Notes: generated from the letters alone by a model not told the origin. Numbered from the stretch's first letter, positions 53,815 through 63,677 are shown. The stretch: 64,000 nt of DNA from Stakelama marina (GCF_018122655.1 NZ_JAGRQC010000004.1:310001-374000); one strand, 5' to 3'. Numbers and translations are program-made.

Positions 53815-54651
53815 ATGAACGACCAGCCCAAATCCGGCGAAGCCATGATTTCCGCGCCAGGCGAACCGAAAATCCGGAACGTCAACTGGGGCGGCCTCAA
53901 GACCCTTTATATCAAGGAGGTACGCCGTTTCTTCAAGGTGCAGCTCCAGACGGTATGGGCACCGGCGGTTACGACGCTGCTTTTCCTCGTGATTTTCACG
54001 GTCGCACTGGGCGGGCGCGGACGCCATGCGGTGATGGGCGTTCCGTTCGCCGACTTCATCGCGCCCGGCCTTATCGTGATGGGGATGCTGCAAAATTCGT
54101 TCGCCAATGCGAGCTTCTCGCTGCTCGTCGGCAAGATCCAGGGAACGATCGTCGACTATCTGCAACCGCCGCTGTCGACCGCCGAGCTGCTCGCGGGGCT
54201 TGCCGGTGGGGCGGTGACGCGGGCGTTCTGCGTGGGCGGCGCGGTGTGGATCGCGATGGCGCTGTGGCCCGGCGTCCATGCCAGCCCGATGCACCTTTGG
54301 GCGATCCTGTGGTTCGGCTTTCTCGGGTCGCTGTTCCTCGCCTTTCTCGGCGTGCTGACGTCGATCTGGGCGGAAAAGTTCGATCATGCCGCAGCGGTGA
54401 CCAACTTCGTCGTCGCGCCGCTCGCGCTGCTTTCGGGCACCTTCTATTCGGTCGAGCGGCTGGCGCCGGCATTCCAGGTGGTCAGCCACCTCAACCCGTT
54501 CTTCTATATCATCTCGGGCTTCCGCTACGGCTTTCTCGGCGTGTCCGACTCGCCCGTCGCGGTGGGCGCGGTCGTCGTGCTGGCGATCGACGTGGCGATC
54601 GGTCTGCTGTGCTACGCACTGCTCAGGACCGGGTGGAAGATCAAGAACTGA
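53815..54651 (+). CDS. ABC-2 type transporter permease
   Basis: A 278-aa protein of six helices typical of ABC-2 permeases. After a hydrophilic N-terminus come WGGLKTLYIKEVRRFFKVQL, VWAPAVTTLLFLVIFTVALG, FIAPGLIVMGMLQNSFANAS and SGTFYSVERLAPAFQVVSHL (the latter the ABC-2 signature area). It is YadH-like. The ATPase partner is not within reach in this window. The start could also be the second ATG at 53845. Followed by a secreted metalloprotease. Confidence 0.85.
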   Translation: MNDQPKSGEAMISAPGEPKIRNVNWGGLKTLYIKEVRRFFKVQLQTVWAPAVTTLLFLVIFTVALGGRGRHAVMGVPFADFIAPGLIVMGMLQNSFANASFSLLVGKIQGTIVDYLQPPLSTAELLAGLAGGAVTRAFCVGGAVWIAMALWPGVHASPMHLWAILWFGFLGSLFLAFLGVLTSIWAEKFDHAAAVTNFVVAPLALLSGTFYSVERLAPAFQVVSHLNPFFYIISGFRYGFLGVSDSPVAVGAVVVLAIDVAIGLLCYALLRTGWKIKN

Positions 54652-54696
54652 CCGGCGCGGTTCAGGCGCGGGGCGACGAACGATATCGGGGGGCAT

Positions 54697-57147
54697 ATGC
54701 GACTGGGCTTGTTGACCGCAATCGGACTGGTGCTGGCGAGCCCGGCACTCGCGGATGCTCCCAAGGACAAGCCGGTCTTTGCCGACACGGTCGCCAGCGA
54801 CGGGCTGATGCCGGTCCATGTCGATACGCAGGGCGGGCGCATCCTCCTGACGCTGCCGCCGCCGGGCGAGGACGGTGTTTCGGCGCGCTATCTCTACACC
54901 ACCTCGCTGCGCACCGGACTCGGCTCCGCGCCGACCTTTCTCGATCGCGGACGCGTCGGCAACACGCAGATCGTCGCCTTTCGCCGTATCGGCAAACGGA
55001 TCGCGGTTCAGTATGAAAACCCCCGCTTCCGCGCCAAGGGTGCCGAACGCGCCGACCCGGCGGGAAGCGGCGATTTCGCCGTTTCAACCGTGTGGATGGG
55101 CGATATCGTAAAGACGCTACCCGATGGCAGCATCGTGGTCGATATTTCCGATTTCCTGACCGCCGACACGCTCGGCATCGCCGATTCGCTGTCGCAGTCG
55201 AGCGACTTCGCGGGGACGGGCGACGCCGCGCAAGGCGCGGGCAAGGGCTTCAAGCTTGCCGACAAGCTGTCTGCCGCGGTGCCCGCGTCGGTGAAGGTGT
55301 TTCCGAAGAATATCGAGATCGACGCGGTCCAGACCTACACGTCCGACAAGCCGGGCGACGAGGTGTCGAACATCGCGCCCGATCCGCGGCAGGTGAGCTT
55401 CACCGTCCATTCGAGCTTCGTGGCGCTGCCCGGACCGGGCTTCAGCCCGCGCGCCTTCGACCCGCGTATCGGCGGCTTTTCGACGCAGGTGGTCGATTTC
55501 GCAGCGCCGCTGGGCGACGATGTGGTGCGCGATTTCGCCAACCGCTTCCGGCTCGAAAAGGTCAATCCGGGCCCCGCGCCGTCGCGGGTGAAGCAGCCGA
55601 TCGTCTATTATGTCGACAGCCGCGCACCCGCGCCGATCCGCCAGGCGCTGATCGACGGCATAAGCTGGTGGAAAAAGGCGTTCGAGGCGGCGGGCTTTAT
55701 CGACGCCTTTCAGGTGAAGGTGCTGCCCGACGACATCGATCCGATGGACGTGCGCTACAATGTCGTCAACTGGGACGACCGGGCGACGCGTGGCTGGTCC
55801 TACGGGCAGGAGATCGTCGATCCGCGCACCGGAGAGATCGTCAAGGGGATGGTCGTGCTCGGATCGCTGCGCGCGCGGCAGGACATCCAGATTTTCGAGG
55901 GGCTGGTCGGCGCCGACAAGCTCAATAGCGGCGGGCCGAACGATCCGGTCCGCGCCGCACTCGCCCGGTTGCGCCAGCTTGCCGCGCACGAGGTCGGGCA
56001 TACGCTGGGCTTTGCGCATAATTTCGCCGCGAGCACGCAGGACCGCGCCTCTGTAATGGACTATCCCGCGCCGCGTATCGGGCTGGTCGACGGCAAGCCC
56101 GACCTGTCGGACGCCTATGGCGTCGGCGTGGGCGCGTGGGACATGGCGACGGTCGACTGGCTTTACGGCGAACCCAGCGATGCGGCGGCGCGGGCCAAGG
56201 CCGCGGCGGTGGTCGCATCGGGACTGCGCTATGTGCCCGACGACAATGCGCGATCGCCCGACACGGCGCAGCGCTGGGGCGGATTGTGGGACGACGGCGC
56301 CGATCCGACCGCCGAGCTGAACCGCATGATGCGTGTGCGCGCGGCGGCGATCGAGGGGTTCGGGTTGAACGCGCTCAAGCCCGGCGAGCCGGTCGCCGAT
56401 CTGCGCCGCCGGTTCGTGCCGATCTGGCTGCTCCACCGCTACGAGGTCGTAGCGGCGGCAAAGGCGATCGGCGGCGCCGAATTCGGCTATGCGGTGAAGG
56501 GCGGGGGGCGTGAACGCGCAGTACCCGTGCCCGCCGATGCGCAGCGCGCCGCGCTCGATGCGCTGCTCGCGACGATTTCGCCCGATGCGCTGCGCGTTCC
56601 GGCGCGGCTGGTGCCGATGTTGTCGGTACCGCGTAACGGCAGCACCAACCGCCAGTTCGATATCGAGGTGTTCGACAGCTCCGGCGGTCCGCTGTTCGAT
56701 CCGCTCGTTGCCGCGGATGCCGCGACCGAGATCACGCTGAAATCGCTGCTCGCGCCTGCTCGGCTGGCAAGGGTTTCAGCGCAACATATGGTCGATGGGC
56801 AGATACCGGGCGTTGAGGAAATCCTCGACCGGCTGACATCGGCGACCCTGGGGCACGCGAACGACGCACTGTCGCAGCGTATCGCCTATCGTACCATCGT
56901 GACGCTCGCGGGCACCGAGCGGGACAAGGCGACAGCGCCGGGCGTGGCCGCGCTGATCGACCAGAAGCTTGTCGATATCGGCACGATGCTCGCGAAGCGG
57001 CGCGGCGATGCCTGGGCGGCGAGCCTGTCGCGCAAGCTGCTCGATCCGGGCGAGCGGGCGAAGCTTGCCGACGACATGCCGCGCAGCGTGCCGATCCCGC
57101 CCGCCGACCCGATCGGCGGCGGCGAGGGCGGCTGGATGGACCTCTGA
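54697..57147 (+). CDS. Zinc-dependent metalloprotease (DUF5117-type)
   Basis: An 816-aa exported protein with signal peptide MRLGLLTAIGLVLASPALA. The zincin site is LAAHEVGHTLGFAHNFAAST (HExxHxxGxxH, near residue 430), and MDYPAPR downstream is the likely Met-turn. The N-terminal region (about 60-280) fits DUF5118/DUF5117 domains of this family. C-terminal helical region ends in DPIGGGEGGWMDL. Homologues are common in sphingomonads and Bacteroidetes; natural substrates are unknown. Confidence 0.88.
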   Translation: MRLGLLTAIGLVLASPALADAPKDKPVFADTVASDGLMPVHVDTQGGRILLTLPPPGEDGVSARYLYTTSLRTGLGSAPTFLDRGRVGNTQIVAFRRIGKRIAVQYENPRFRAKGAERADPAGSGDFAVSTVWMGDIVKTLPDGSIVVDISDFLTADTLGIADSLSQSSDFAGTGDAAQGAGKGFKLADKLSAAVPASVKVFPKNIEIDAVQTYTSDKPGDEVSNIAPDPRQVSFTVHSSFVALPGPGFSPRAFDPRIGGFSTQVVDFAAPLGDDVVRDFANRFRLEKVNPGPAPSRVKQPIVYYVDSRAPAPIRQALIDGISWWKKAFEAAGFIDAFQVKVLPDDIDPMDVRYNVVNWDDRATRGWSYGQEIVDPRTGEIVKGMVVLGSLRARQDIQIFEGLVGADKLNSGGPNDPVRAALARLRQLAAHEVGHTLGFAHNFAASTQDRASVMDYPAPRIGLVDGKPDLSDAYGVGVGAWDMATVDWLYGEPSDAAARAKAAAVVASGLRYVPDDNARSPDTAQRWGGLWDDGADPTAELNRMMRVRAAAIEGFGLNALKPGEPVADLRRRFVPIWLLHRYEVVAAAKAIGGAEFGYAVKGGGRERAVPVPADAQRAALDALLATISPDALRVPARLVPMLSVPRNGSTNRQFDIEVFDSSGGPLFDPLVAADAATEITLKSLLAPARLARVSAQHMVDGQIPGVEEILDRLTSATLGHANDALSQRIAYRTIVTLAGTERDKATAPGVAALIDQKLVDIGTMLAKRRGDAWAASLSRKLLDPGERAKLADDMPRSVPIPPADPIGGGEGGWMDL

Positions 57148-57268
57148 AGGCGCGCCCATTGACGGGAGTGGCCGCGGCCCCGTAAACACGCGCTCCGGGG
57201 CGGTCCGGCAATGGCCGCCCCTTTGCGTTTCGGAGTTTTCCCTTACCCTTTTTCGAGGAGCAGTTCCC

Positions 57269-58465
57269 ATGACCATCACGCCGCTCATGCCCGTTTATCC
57301 ACGGTGCGATGTGCGTCCGGTGCGAGGCGAGGGCTGCTATCTGATCGGTGAGAATGGCGAGCGCTATCTGGATTTCGCGAGCGGAATTGCGGTCAACTGC
57401 CTGGGGCACGGCCACCCGCATCTGACCAAGGCGGTGCAGGAGCAGGCCGCGACGCTGATGCACGTGTCGAACCTGTACGGCAGCCCGCAGGGCGAAAAGC
57501 TTGCCAAGCGGATCGTCGATCATTCGTTCGCCGACACGGTGTTCTTCACCAATTCGGGCGCCGAGGCGGTCGAATGCGCGATCAAGACTGCGCGGCGCTA
57601 TCACCATGCCGAGGGGAATCCCCAGCGCCACGATCTCATCACCTTCAACTCGGCTTTTCACGGCCGCACGCTGGGGACGATTTCCGCCACCAACCAGGCG
57701 AAGATGCGCGACGGGTTCGAGCCGCTGCTGCCGGGCTTCAAATATTGCGACTTCAACGATCTCGACGCCGCGCTGGCGATGATCGACGAGAACACCGCGG
57801 GCTTCCTGGTCGAGCCGGTGCAGGGCGAGGGCGGCATCCGCGTCGCATCGGACGAGTTCCTGAAGGGTCTGCGCAAGGCATGCGACGAACACGGGCTGAT
57901 GCTGGTGCTTGACGAGGTGCAGTGCGGCTATGGCCGGACCGGCACCTATTTCGCGCACGAACAATACGGGATCGAACCCGACATCCTCGCCTCCGCCAAG
58001 GGCATTGGTGGCGGCTTCCCGCTGGGCGCGTGCCTCGCCACCGAGAAGGCGGCCAAGGGCATGGTGTTCGGCACGCACGGATCGACCTATGGCGGCAACC
58101 CGCTTGCCATGGCGGCGGGCGAAGCGGTGCTCGACGTGATGCTCGAGGACGGGTTCCTGGATCATGTGAAGGCGATGGGCGAACGGCTGCGTTCGACGCT
58201 CGAACAGATGATCCCCAATCACGACCATCTGTTCGACAGCGTTCGCGGCAAGGGGCTGATGCTTGGGCTGAAGCTCAAGGAACCGGCGGTGGCGCGCGAC
58301 TTCATGGGCTTTGCGCGCGAACATCACGGGTTGCTGCTGGTCGCTGCGGGCGAAAACGTGCTGCGCATCCTGCCGCCGCTGGTGATCGAGGAGAAGCATA
58401 TCTCCGAATTCGCCGAGAAGTTGAGCGACGCAGCTCGGGTGTACAGCCCGCCTGCCGACGACTGA
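57269..58465 (+). CDS. argD: Acetylornithine / succinyldiaminopimelate aminotransferase
   Basis: A 398-aa class III PLP aminotransferase that acts in arginine synthesis, moving an amino group to N-acetylglutamate semialdehyde. Motifs: [20 protein letters not shown] (phosphate binding), [31 protein letters not shown] (Asp to pyridine N), and the PLP Lys near 244 in [22 protein letters not shown] precedes ATG 57269. It lies 86 bp before argF with a dispersed palindrome between, and probably shares its transcript. Confidence 0.95.
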   Translation: MTITPLMPVYPRCDVRPVRGEGCYLIGENGERYLDFASGIAVNCLGHGHPHLTKAVQEQAATLMHVSNLYGSPQGEKLAKRIVDHSFADTVFFTNSGAEAVECAIKTARRYHHAEGNPQRHDLITFNSAFHGRTLGTISATNQAKMRDGFEPLLPGFKYCDFNDLDAALAMIDENTAGFLVEPVQGEGGIRVASDEFLKGLRKACDEHGLMLVLDEVQCGYGRTGTYFAHEQYGIEPDILASAKGIGGGFPLGACLATEKAAKGMVFGTHGSTYGGNPLAMAAGEAVLDVMLEDGFLDHVKAMGERLRSTLEQMIPNHDHLFDSVRGKGLMLGLKLKEPAVARDFMGFAREHHGLLLVAAGENVLRILPPLVIEEKHISEFAEKLSDAARVYSPPADD

Positions 58466-58480
58466 GATTTGGTCCACACC

Positions 58481-58508
58481 CGTTCGTGTCGAGCGCAGTC
58501 GAGACACG
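58481..58508. repeat. Dispersed palindrome between argD and argF
   Basis: CGTTCGTGTCGAGCGCAGTC followed by GAGACACG folds through CGTGTC/GACACG. The unit CGTTCGTGTCGAGCGxAGTCGAGACACG recurs, from memory, in many sphingomonad intergenic regions. Its end is 44 bp before the argF start. Confidence 0.7.
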
Positions 58509-58551
58509 CTTCTCGACGATGATCGAAGCGAACGCCCGGGGGAGTTTCGCG

Positions 58552-59496
58552 ATGACGGTTCGTAATTTCCTGAACTTGTCCGATGCCGGCGGCGAGGGTG
58601 TCGCGGCGATGATCGCCGATGCGCTCGACCGCAAGAAAGCGCGCGCCGGCTGGCCGAAGGGCAAGTCCGACGCCGATGCGCCGCTTGCCGGCCGCACGCT
58701 GGCGATGGTGTTCGAGAAATCCTCGACACGCACGCGCGTCAGCTTCGACATGGCGATGCGCCAGCTCGGCGGCAGCGCGCTGGTGCTCGATGCCGCGTCG
58801 ACGCAGCTCGGGCGCGGCGAGACGGTGGCCGACACGGCGCGTGTCCTGTCGGGCTATTGCGACGCGATCATGGTCCGCACCGACGACCATACGAAGATTG
58901 AGGAAATGGCCGAATATGCCAGCGTCCCGGTCATCAACGGCCTGACCGACGATTCGCACCCGTGCCAGATCGCCGCAGACCTGCTGACCGTGATCGAGAC
59001 GGGCAAGGCGTTGCCGGGGCTCAAATGGGCATGGCTCGGCGACGGCAACAATGTGCTGCATTCGATCGTCGAGGCGGCGGGACTGTTCCAGTTCTCGGTC
59101 GGTATCGGCTGTCCGGAAGGGTACGACCCGCAGGCGCGCTGGCTCGACGAGGCGAATGCGCGGCTGGAGGGCACCAACGCCCGCGTCGCGATCGAGCGCG
59201 ATCCGGCGCGCGCGGTGGCGGATGCCGACGTCATCGTCACCGACACCTGGATCTCGATGGGGCAGGCGCATGCCGAGGAAAAACTCGCGGCGATGATGCC
59301 CTATCAGGTAACGCCAGAGCTGATGGCGAAGGCGAAGCCCGATGCGGTCTTCATCCATTGCCTGCCCGCGCATCGCGGCGAAGAGGTGGTAGCCGAGGTG
59401 ATCGACGGTCCGCAGTCGCTGATCTGGCCCGAGGCCGAGAACCGGCTGCACGCGCAGAAATCGGTCCTGCGCTGGTGCTTCGGCCAGATCGGCTGA
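58552..59496 (+). CDS. argF: Ornithine carbamoyltransferase
   Basis: ArgF joins ornithine and carbamoyl phosphate to citrulline. The 314-aa protein has the carbamoyl-phosphate motif [27 protein letters not shown], the ornithine loop [14 protein letters not shown], and [24 protein letters not shown] lies before ATG 58552; upstream in-frame codons run into the palindrome and argD and are not used. Its position with argD and hslO is a familiar alphaproteobacterial cluster. Confidence 0.97.
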   Translation: MTVRNFLNLSDAGGEGVAAMIADALDRKKARAGWPKGKSDADAPLAGRTLAMVFEKSSTRTRVSFDMAMRQLGGSALVLDAASTQLGRGETVADTARVLSGYCDAIMVRTDDHTKIEEMAEYASVPVINGLTDDSHPCQIAADLLTVIETGKALPGLKWAWLGDGNNVLHSIVEAAGLFQFSVGIGCPEGYDPQARWLDEANARLEGTNARVAIERDPARAVADADVIVTDTWISMGQAHAEEKLAAMMPYQVTPELMAKAKPDAVFIHCLPAHRGEEVVAEVIDGPQSLIWPEAENRLHAQKSVLRWCFGQIG

Positions 59497-59526
59497 GTTG
59501 CAACTGCGCGATCCGATCCTATTTCC

Positions 59527-59606
59527 GTCATTCCAGCGCACGCTGGAATCTCCAGAGTTTGGCACGCGCATGCGGCACGAGATCCCGGCTTGCGCCGGGA
59601 TGACGA
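59527..59606. repeat. Composite palindromic repeat upstream of hslO
   Basis: Outer arms CGTCAT and ATGACG enclose two hairpins: TTCCAGCG/CGCTGGAA at 59531-59548 and ATCCCGGC/GCCGGGAT at 59582-59601. Both half-units (GTCATTCCAGCG.. and GAGATCCCGGCTTGCGCCGG) are widespread proteobacterial dispersed repeats. The right end, GATGACGAGGAA, contains the ribosome-binding site of hslO. Confidence 0.8.
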
Positions 59607-59616
59607 GGAATTTGAT

Positions 59617-60534
59617 TTGAGTTCTCAGCCAGTTTCCACCCCCGATATCGGCCGGGCGATCGGCTTCACCATTCCCGATCAGCATGCGCGCGGGCGCATC
59701 GCCCGGCTCGGGCCGGTCATCGACGAGATAATGGCAGCGCACGACTATCCGCCGGCGATCGAAAAGCTGCTTGGCGAGGCGCTGGTGCTGACCGCACTGC
59801 TCGGTTCGACGCTCAAGGATGTCGACGGCCAGCTGACGCTGCAGGCGCAGACGCAGAACGGCATCGTCAGCCTGCTGGTGTGCGACTACAAGGCCGGCGA
59901 GCTGCGCGGCTATGCGCAGTTCGATGCCGACAAGCTGGCCGAGGCGCCGGACGAACCGACGCTGTTCGCGCTGTTCGGCAACGGCTTTCTGGGCGTGACG
60001 TTCGACCAGGCGACGAGCGGTGAGCGCTATCAGGGCATCGTTCCGCTCGACGGCGCCTCGCTGTCCGATGCGGCGGAGAGTTATTTCCTGCAGTCCGAGC
60101 AGATTCCGAGCCTGGTTCGGCTGGGGGTGCGCCACGGCGACGACGGCAAGCTGATCGGCGGCGGGCTGTTCCTTCAGCATCTGCCCGAAGGAGAGGAAGG
60201 GCGCGAAAGGCTCCATACGCGGCTCGACCATCCCGAATGGCAGCATGTCGAAACGCTGGGCGCGACGATGAGCGCCGAGGAACTGACCGATCCGGCGGTG
60301 ACGCTGGAGGCGCTGATCTGGCGGCTGTTCAACGAAGAAACCGAAGTGAGGACGCTGAGCGCGGTCGAATTCCGCCGCGGCTGCCGCTGCGACGCGGATT
60401 ATATTTCGCAGGTTCTGGCAAAATTCCCGGCCGATGAGCGCCGCGAAATGGCCGATGAAAATGGCGTTATTTCAGTAGATTGTGCATTTTGTGCGCGCAA
60501 ATTCCCGGTCCCGGTCGAAGGGCTTGCCAGCTAG
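59617..60534 (+). CDS. hslO: Hsp33 redox-regulated chaperone
   Basis: Hsp33 is a holdase activated by oxidation. The 305-aa protein has the N-terminal domain (RLGPVIDEIMAAHDYPPAIE; QNGIVSLLVCDYKAGELRGY) and the C-terminal zinc switch with CxC at residues 256-258 (FRRGCRCDADYI) and CxxC near 289 (DCAFCARKF). I take TTG 59617 with GAGGAA upstream. The frame is open to TTG 59590, but that stretch is repeat sequence. The RBS itself lies in the repeat end. Confidence 0.93.
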   Translation: MSSQPVSTPDIGRAIGFTIPDQHARGRIARLGPVIDEIMAAHDYPPAIEKLLGEALVLTALLGSTLKDVDGQLTLQAQTQNGIVSLLVCDYKAGELRGYAQFDADKLAEAPDEPTLFALFGNGFLGVTFDQATSGERYQGIVPLDGASLSDAAESYFLQSEQIPSLVRLGVRHGDDGKLIGGGLFLQHLPEGEEGRERLHTRLDHPEWQHVETLGATMSAEELTDPAVTLEALIWRLFNEETEVRTLSAVEFRRGCRCDADYISQVLAKFPADERREMADENGVISVDCAFCARKFPVPVEGLAS

Positions 60535-60621
60535 GCGGATATTGCATCTGCGAACAGGCTTCCCACCTATAATGAACGCAGGCGTTCATTTCTGTCACGG
60601 CCTGCGCTTTGGGAGTCCTTT

Positions 60622-61041
60622 ATGGCACGAAAGATCGCGACCCGCCTTGCGGTGGCGCTGCCGGTGCTCGCATTCGGGTTCGGGCTGGGCGCGGCGCAGG
60701 CGCAAGCCCCGACGCTGAAGGCGCTCGCCGGTCTGGAGAGCGGCAGGTGGCAGCTGCGCGAAGCGGGCGGGGCCAGCGAGACGATATGTCTGCCTGACGC
60801 GACCGCGCTGATCCAGGTGCAGCACGCCGATGCGCAATGTTCGCGCTTCGTGATCGAGGATGATCCGCGCGACGCGGTCGTGCACTATACCTGCCCGGGC
60901 AAGGGGCATGGCCGGACGACGTTGAAGGTGGAAACGCCGCGCAGCGTGCATATCGAGACGCAGGGCGTCGCCGACGGGGCACCGTTCCAGCACCAGTATC
61001 AGGCGCGCAAGATCGGGCAATGTTCCCCAGCCGCACGTTAA
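60622..61041 (+). CDS. Secreted hypothetical protein (DUF3617-like)
   Basis: A 139-aa exported protein with signal peptide MARKIATRLAVALPVLAFGF and cleavage near AQA. The mature part, LESGRWQLREAGGASETICL, QCSRFVIEDDPRDAVVHYTC and ARKIGQCSPA, has four cysteines spaced as in small DUF3617-type periplasmic proteins, suggesting disulfides. GGGAG precedes the ATG. No function known. Confidence 0.65.
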   Translation: MARKIATRLAVALPVLAFGFGLGAAQAQAPTLKALAGLESGRWQLREAGGASETICLPDATALIQVQHADAQCSRFVIEDDPRDAVVHYTCPGKGHGRTTLKVETPRSVHIETQGVADGAPFQHQYQARKIGQCSPAAR

Positions 61042-61131
61042 GCCTGTGTTTACCAAGGCCGGGTAAGACTCGTCATTGCTCCTGTTTTGAGCACGCATAG
61101 TTCTCTCTTGTTGGATCTTCCCAAATCATCT

Positions 61132-61162
61132 GGGCCGCTCGCAAGGGCGGCCCGTTTTCTTT
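61132..61162 (+). terminator. Intrinsic terminator upstream of queC
   Basis: GGGCCGC (61132-61138) pairs with GCGGCCC (61147-61153), loop of 8, followed by GTTTTCTTT. It may end transcripts from the secreted-protein gene at 60622, or an independent small RNA from the 90-nt stretch before it. Confidence 0.75.
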
Positions 61163-61201
61163 CCGTTGCAGCGGCGCGCGATCGCGCCTAGCCAGCCGAA
61201 C

Positions 61202-61891
61202 ATGACCGATTCCCAATCTATTGCCGTCGCGCTCGTATCGGGCGGACTCGATTCGATGGTCTCCGCCGCGCGCGCGGTGGAGGACGGGCACCGCCTGCTC
61301 GCGCTGTCGATCGACTATAACCAGCGCCACCAGGTCGAACTCGCTGCAGCGCGGCGTATCGCCAGGGCGCTGGGCGCCGAACGGCATATCGTGCTCCCGC
61401 TCGACCTGACCGGGTTCGGCGGATCGGCGCTCACCGCCGATATCGACGTGCCGAAAGAGGGCGTGGGCGAGGATATCCCCGTCACCTATGTCCCCGCGCG
61501 CAACACGATCTTTCTGTCGCTGGCGCTCGGCTGGGCCGAGGCGGCCGGCGCGCGCGACCTGTATATCGGCGTAAACGCGATGGATTATTCGGGCTATCCC
61601 GATTGTCGGCCCGAATTCATCGCCGAGTTCGAAAGGCTTGCCGAGGTCGCGACCAAGGCGGGGGTCGAAGGCGCCCCGTTCAGGATTCGCGCGCCGCTCC
61701 AGACGATGACCAAGGCCGATATTGTGCGCGAAACCGTCCGGTTGGGCTTGGACGCGGGGATGAGCTGGTCGTGCTACGACCCCGCGCCGGGCGGGCTGCA
61801 TTGCGGACTGTGCGACAGTTGCCGGTTGCGCCACAAGGGCTTCGTCGAAGCAGGTGTGGCCGACCCGACCGCCTATGCCGAGGCGCCATGA
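61202..61891 (+). CDS. queC: 7-cyano-7-deazaguanine synthase
   Basis: QueC makes preQ0 from 7-carboxy-7-deazaguanine, ammonia and ATP in queuosine synthesis. The 229-aa protein has the ATP-binding PP-loop [46 protein letters not shown], and the zinc Cys set near the C-terminus ([20 protein letters not shown]). Start is ATG 61202. It overlaps queE by ATGA. No preQ1 riboswitch was evident upstream. Confidence 0.96.
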   Translation: MTDSQSIAVALVSGGLDSMVSAARAVEDGHRLLALSIDYNQRHQVELAAARRIARALGAERHIVLPLDLTGFGGSALTADIDVPKEGVGEDIPVTYVPARNTIFLSLALGWAEAAGARDLYIGVNAMDYSGYPDCRPEFIAEFERLAEVATKAGVEGAPFRIRAPLQTMTKADIVRETVRLGLDAGMSWSCYDPAPGGLHCGLCDSCRLRHKGFVEAGVADPTAYAEAP

Positions 61892-62520
61892 CCTATTCGG
61901 TCAAGGAGATGTTCCTGACGCTCCAGGGCGAAGGCGTGAATGCCGGCGCGCGCGCGGTGTTCGTCCGCTTTGCCGGGTGCAATCTGTGGACGGGGCGCGA
62001 GCAGGACCGGGCGACCGCGATCTGCCGCTTTTGCGACACGGACTTCGTCGGCACGAACGGTGTTGGCGGCGGCAAGTTCGCTGATGGCGAGGCGCTGGCC
62101 GAGGCCGCCGCGCGCCATTGGGGCGCGGGCCGCGACAAACGCCTGGCGGTGCTGACCGGGGGCGAGCCGATGCTGCAGGTCGACGACGCGCTCGTCGAGG
62201 CGTTGCACGGCGAAGGCTTCACCATCGCCATCGAAACCAATGGGACCCTGCCGGTTCATCCCGGCATCGACTGGGTGTGCGTCAGCCCCAAGGCGGGGAG
62301 TTCGGTGGTTCAGCGCTCAGGCGATGAGCTGAAGCTCGTCTGGCCGCAGGCGGGAACCGATCTGGACGAACTGGAAGGCTGGGATTTCCGGCATTTCCTT
62401 GTCCAGCCGATGGACAGCGAAGAAGCCGAGGCCAATCGCGAGGCCGCGATCGCGCTTGCCATGGAACGACCGCGCTGGCGGTTGTCGCTTCAGACGCACA
62501 AGCTGCTGGGGCTACGTTAG
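61888..62520 (+). CDS. queE: 7-carboxy-7-deazaguanine synthase
   Basis: QueE is a radical-SAM enzyme converting 6-carboxytetrahydropterin to CDG, the step before QueC. The 210-aa protein starts [20 protein letters not shown]. The cluster-binding cysteines show an extended Cx14Cx2C spacing (FAGCNLWTG...AICRFC) instead of CxxxCxxC, a known variant of QueE. GGEP follows in [12 protein letters not shown] 61888 overlaps the queC stop, forming a two-gene operon. Confidence 0.95.
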   Translation: MTYSVKEMFLTLQGEGVNAGARAVFVRFAGCNLWTGREQDRATAICRFCDTDFVGTNGVGGGKFADGEALAEAAARHWGAGRDKRLAVLTGGEPMLQVDDALVEALHGEGFTIAIETNGTLPVHPGIDWVCVSPKAGSSVVQRSGDELKLVWPQAGTDLDELEGWDFRHFLVQPMDSEEAEANREAAIALAMERPRWRLSLQTHKLLGLR

Positions 62521-62539
62521 ACGCGGCCCGGCCGGCGGA

Positions 62540-63214
62540 TCAGCCGGCGGCGGGGTAGGGGCCGCAACGCTTCGTGTAATATTCGCCGTCCTTCCAGCAT
62601 TCGTCGTTGGCGAAATATATGAGGCGCGGGACTTCCCAGCCGAAACGGTCGCGGAACCGCTGTTCGCCCCACGACAGGAGGCTGCGGCGCAGCTCGTGCA
62701 TGCGGCGTTCGGCAAGGTCCTTCAACCCGCCGCGCGGGGCGAATTCGGCCTGCAGTCCGATATCGTTCGCGGTCTGGCAGAAGCTCAACTGCCCGCCGAC
62801 GGTCGAAAAGCCCGAATAAACGCGCGTGCTGTACTGATCGAGCTTGGCCTGACCGGCGCGTTTCGATCCCGCCGTGCGGTCGAAATAGTGGGCGAGCGTC
62901 TTGTAGGCGTTTTCCAGCTCATCGCTGTGATTTTCGAGCAGCGCGTTATAGTTCTCGACCGTCAGTAGCGAAGGCGCGAACTGGCACTGTAACGCCGCGA
63001 CGTTGAGCGCGGCGCGCAGGTTCCACACCAGCGCGGCGTTCAGCTCTTCGGGCGTGGCGCCGGGGAATGCCTGTCCGACCATGCCGGGTTCGGCGCCGGT
63101 GACGCGCGGGCCGGAAAGATCGACCGGCTTCAGGAAGAACTGGGCCGATGCCGGTGTTGCGGCGAAGCCAAGGGCCATGGCGCACAGCGCCGCGAAAATT
63201 CGTAGAACGCGCAT
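62540..63214 (-). CDS. Secreted hypothetical protein
   Basis: A 224-aa protein with signal peptide MRVLRIFAALCAMALGFAAT (cleavage after ASA). The mature chain is helical with paired cysteines (LQCQFAPSLLTVENYNALLE; SFCQTANDIG; DECWKDGEYYTKRCGPYPAA). The family appears sphingomonad-typical and unnamed. It converges with queE. Confidence 0.7.
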   Translation of the reverse strand: MRVLRIFAALCAMALGFAATPASAQFFLKPVDLSGPRVTGAEPGMVGQAFPGATPEELNAALVWNLRAALNVAALQCQFAPSLLTVENYNALLENHSDELENAYKTLAHYFDRTAGSKRAGQAKLDQYSTRVYSGFSTVGGQLSFCQTANDIGLQAEFAPRGGLKDLAERRMHELRRSLLSWGEQRFRDRFGWEVPRLIYFANDECWKDGEYYTKRCGPYPAAG

Positions 63215-63360
63215 ACAATCCTCTCATCCGCGACGTGCGGACCGCTGCAAAAGAGTACGGAATTTTCCATGGCTTCCCAAGCGATTTTTACCGGTCATTA
63301 GCGATAAAGCGGGCGGTCGCCGGGCTGGAAATACGGCGAGCCGCAGATCGGATCGCAGGC

Positions 63361-63395
63361 AAAACAAAAGGCCGCCCGGTCGTCCGGACGGCCTT
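63361..63395 (-). terminator. Intrinsic terminator of the Met-rich lipoprotein gene
   Basis: On the minus strand AAGGCCG pairs with CGGCCTT, with further pairing inside, followed by TTGTTTT. It stands 28 bp after the stop codon of the gene at 63423. Confidence 0.75.
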
Positions 63396-63422
63396 CCGTA
63401 TAACGTCGATGGACGAAAGGAA

Positions 63423-63677
63423 TTACATTCCGTTCGTCATCATGTCGTTGGCCATCATGTCATTCGACATCATGTCGTTCGCCATCATGGCGTCGTTGCC
63501 CATCGTGCCGTCGACCATGGACATGTTGTCGCCCATCGTGCCCATCGCATCGGTCGAATTGAGGTCGGTGATGGTGGTGTTGTCGGTCGTGGTCTCGGTC
63601 TGGCCGCAGGCCGAAACCATAAGCGCCGCACCGGCGATCATCGAACCGGTCACGACTTTGGAGATGAGTGCACGCAT
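63423..63677 (-). CDS. Met/Asn/Asp-rich small lipoprotein
   Basis: An 84-aa lipoprotein: signal MRALISKVVTGSMIAGAALM and lipobox VSAC with Cys24. The mature part is low complexity: TTTDNTTITDLNSTDAMGTM followed by repeats of a NDMM core (AMMANDMMSNDMMANDMMTN). Fifteen or so methionines among Asp and Asn could bind Cu(I) or scavenge oxidants, but this is inference from composition. Its own terminator follows. Confidence 0.7.
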   Translation of the reverse strand: MRALISKVVTGSMIAGAALMVSACGQTETTTDNTTITDLNSTDAMGTMGDNMSMVDGTMGNDAMMANDMMSNDMMANDMMTNGM

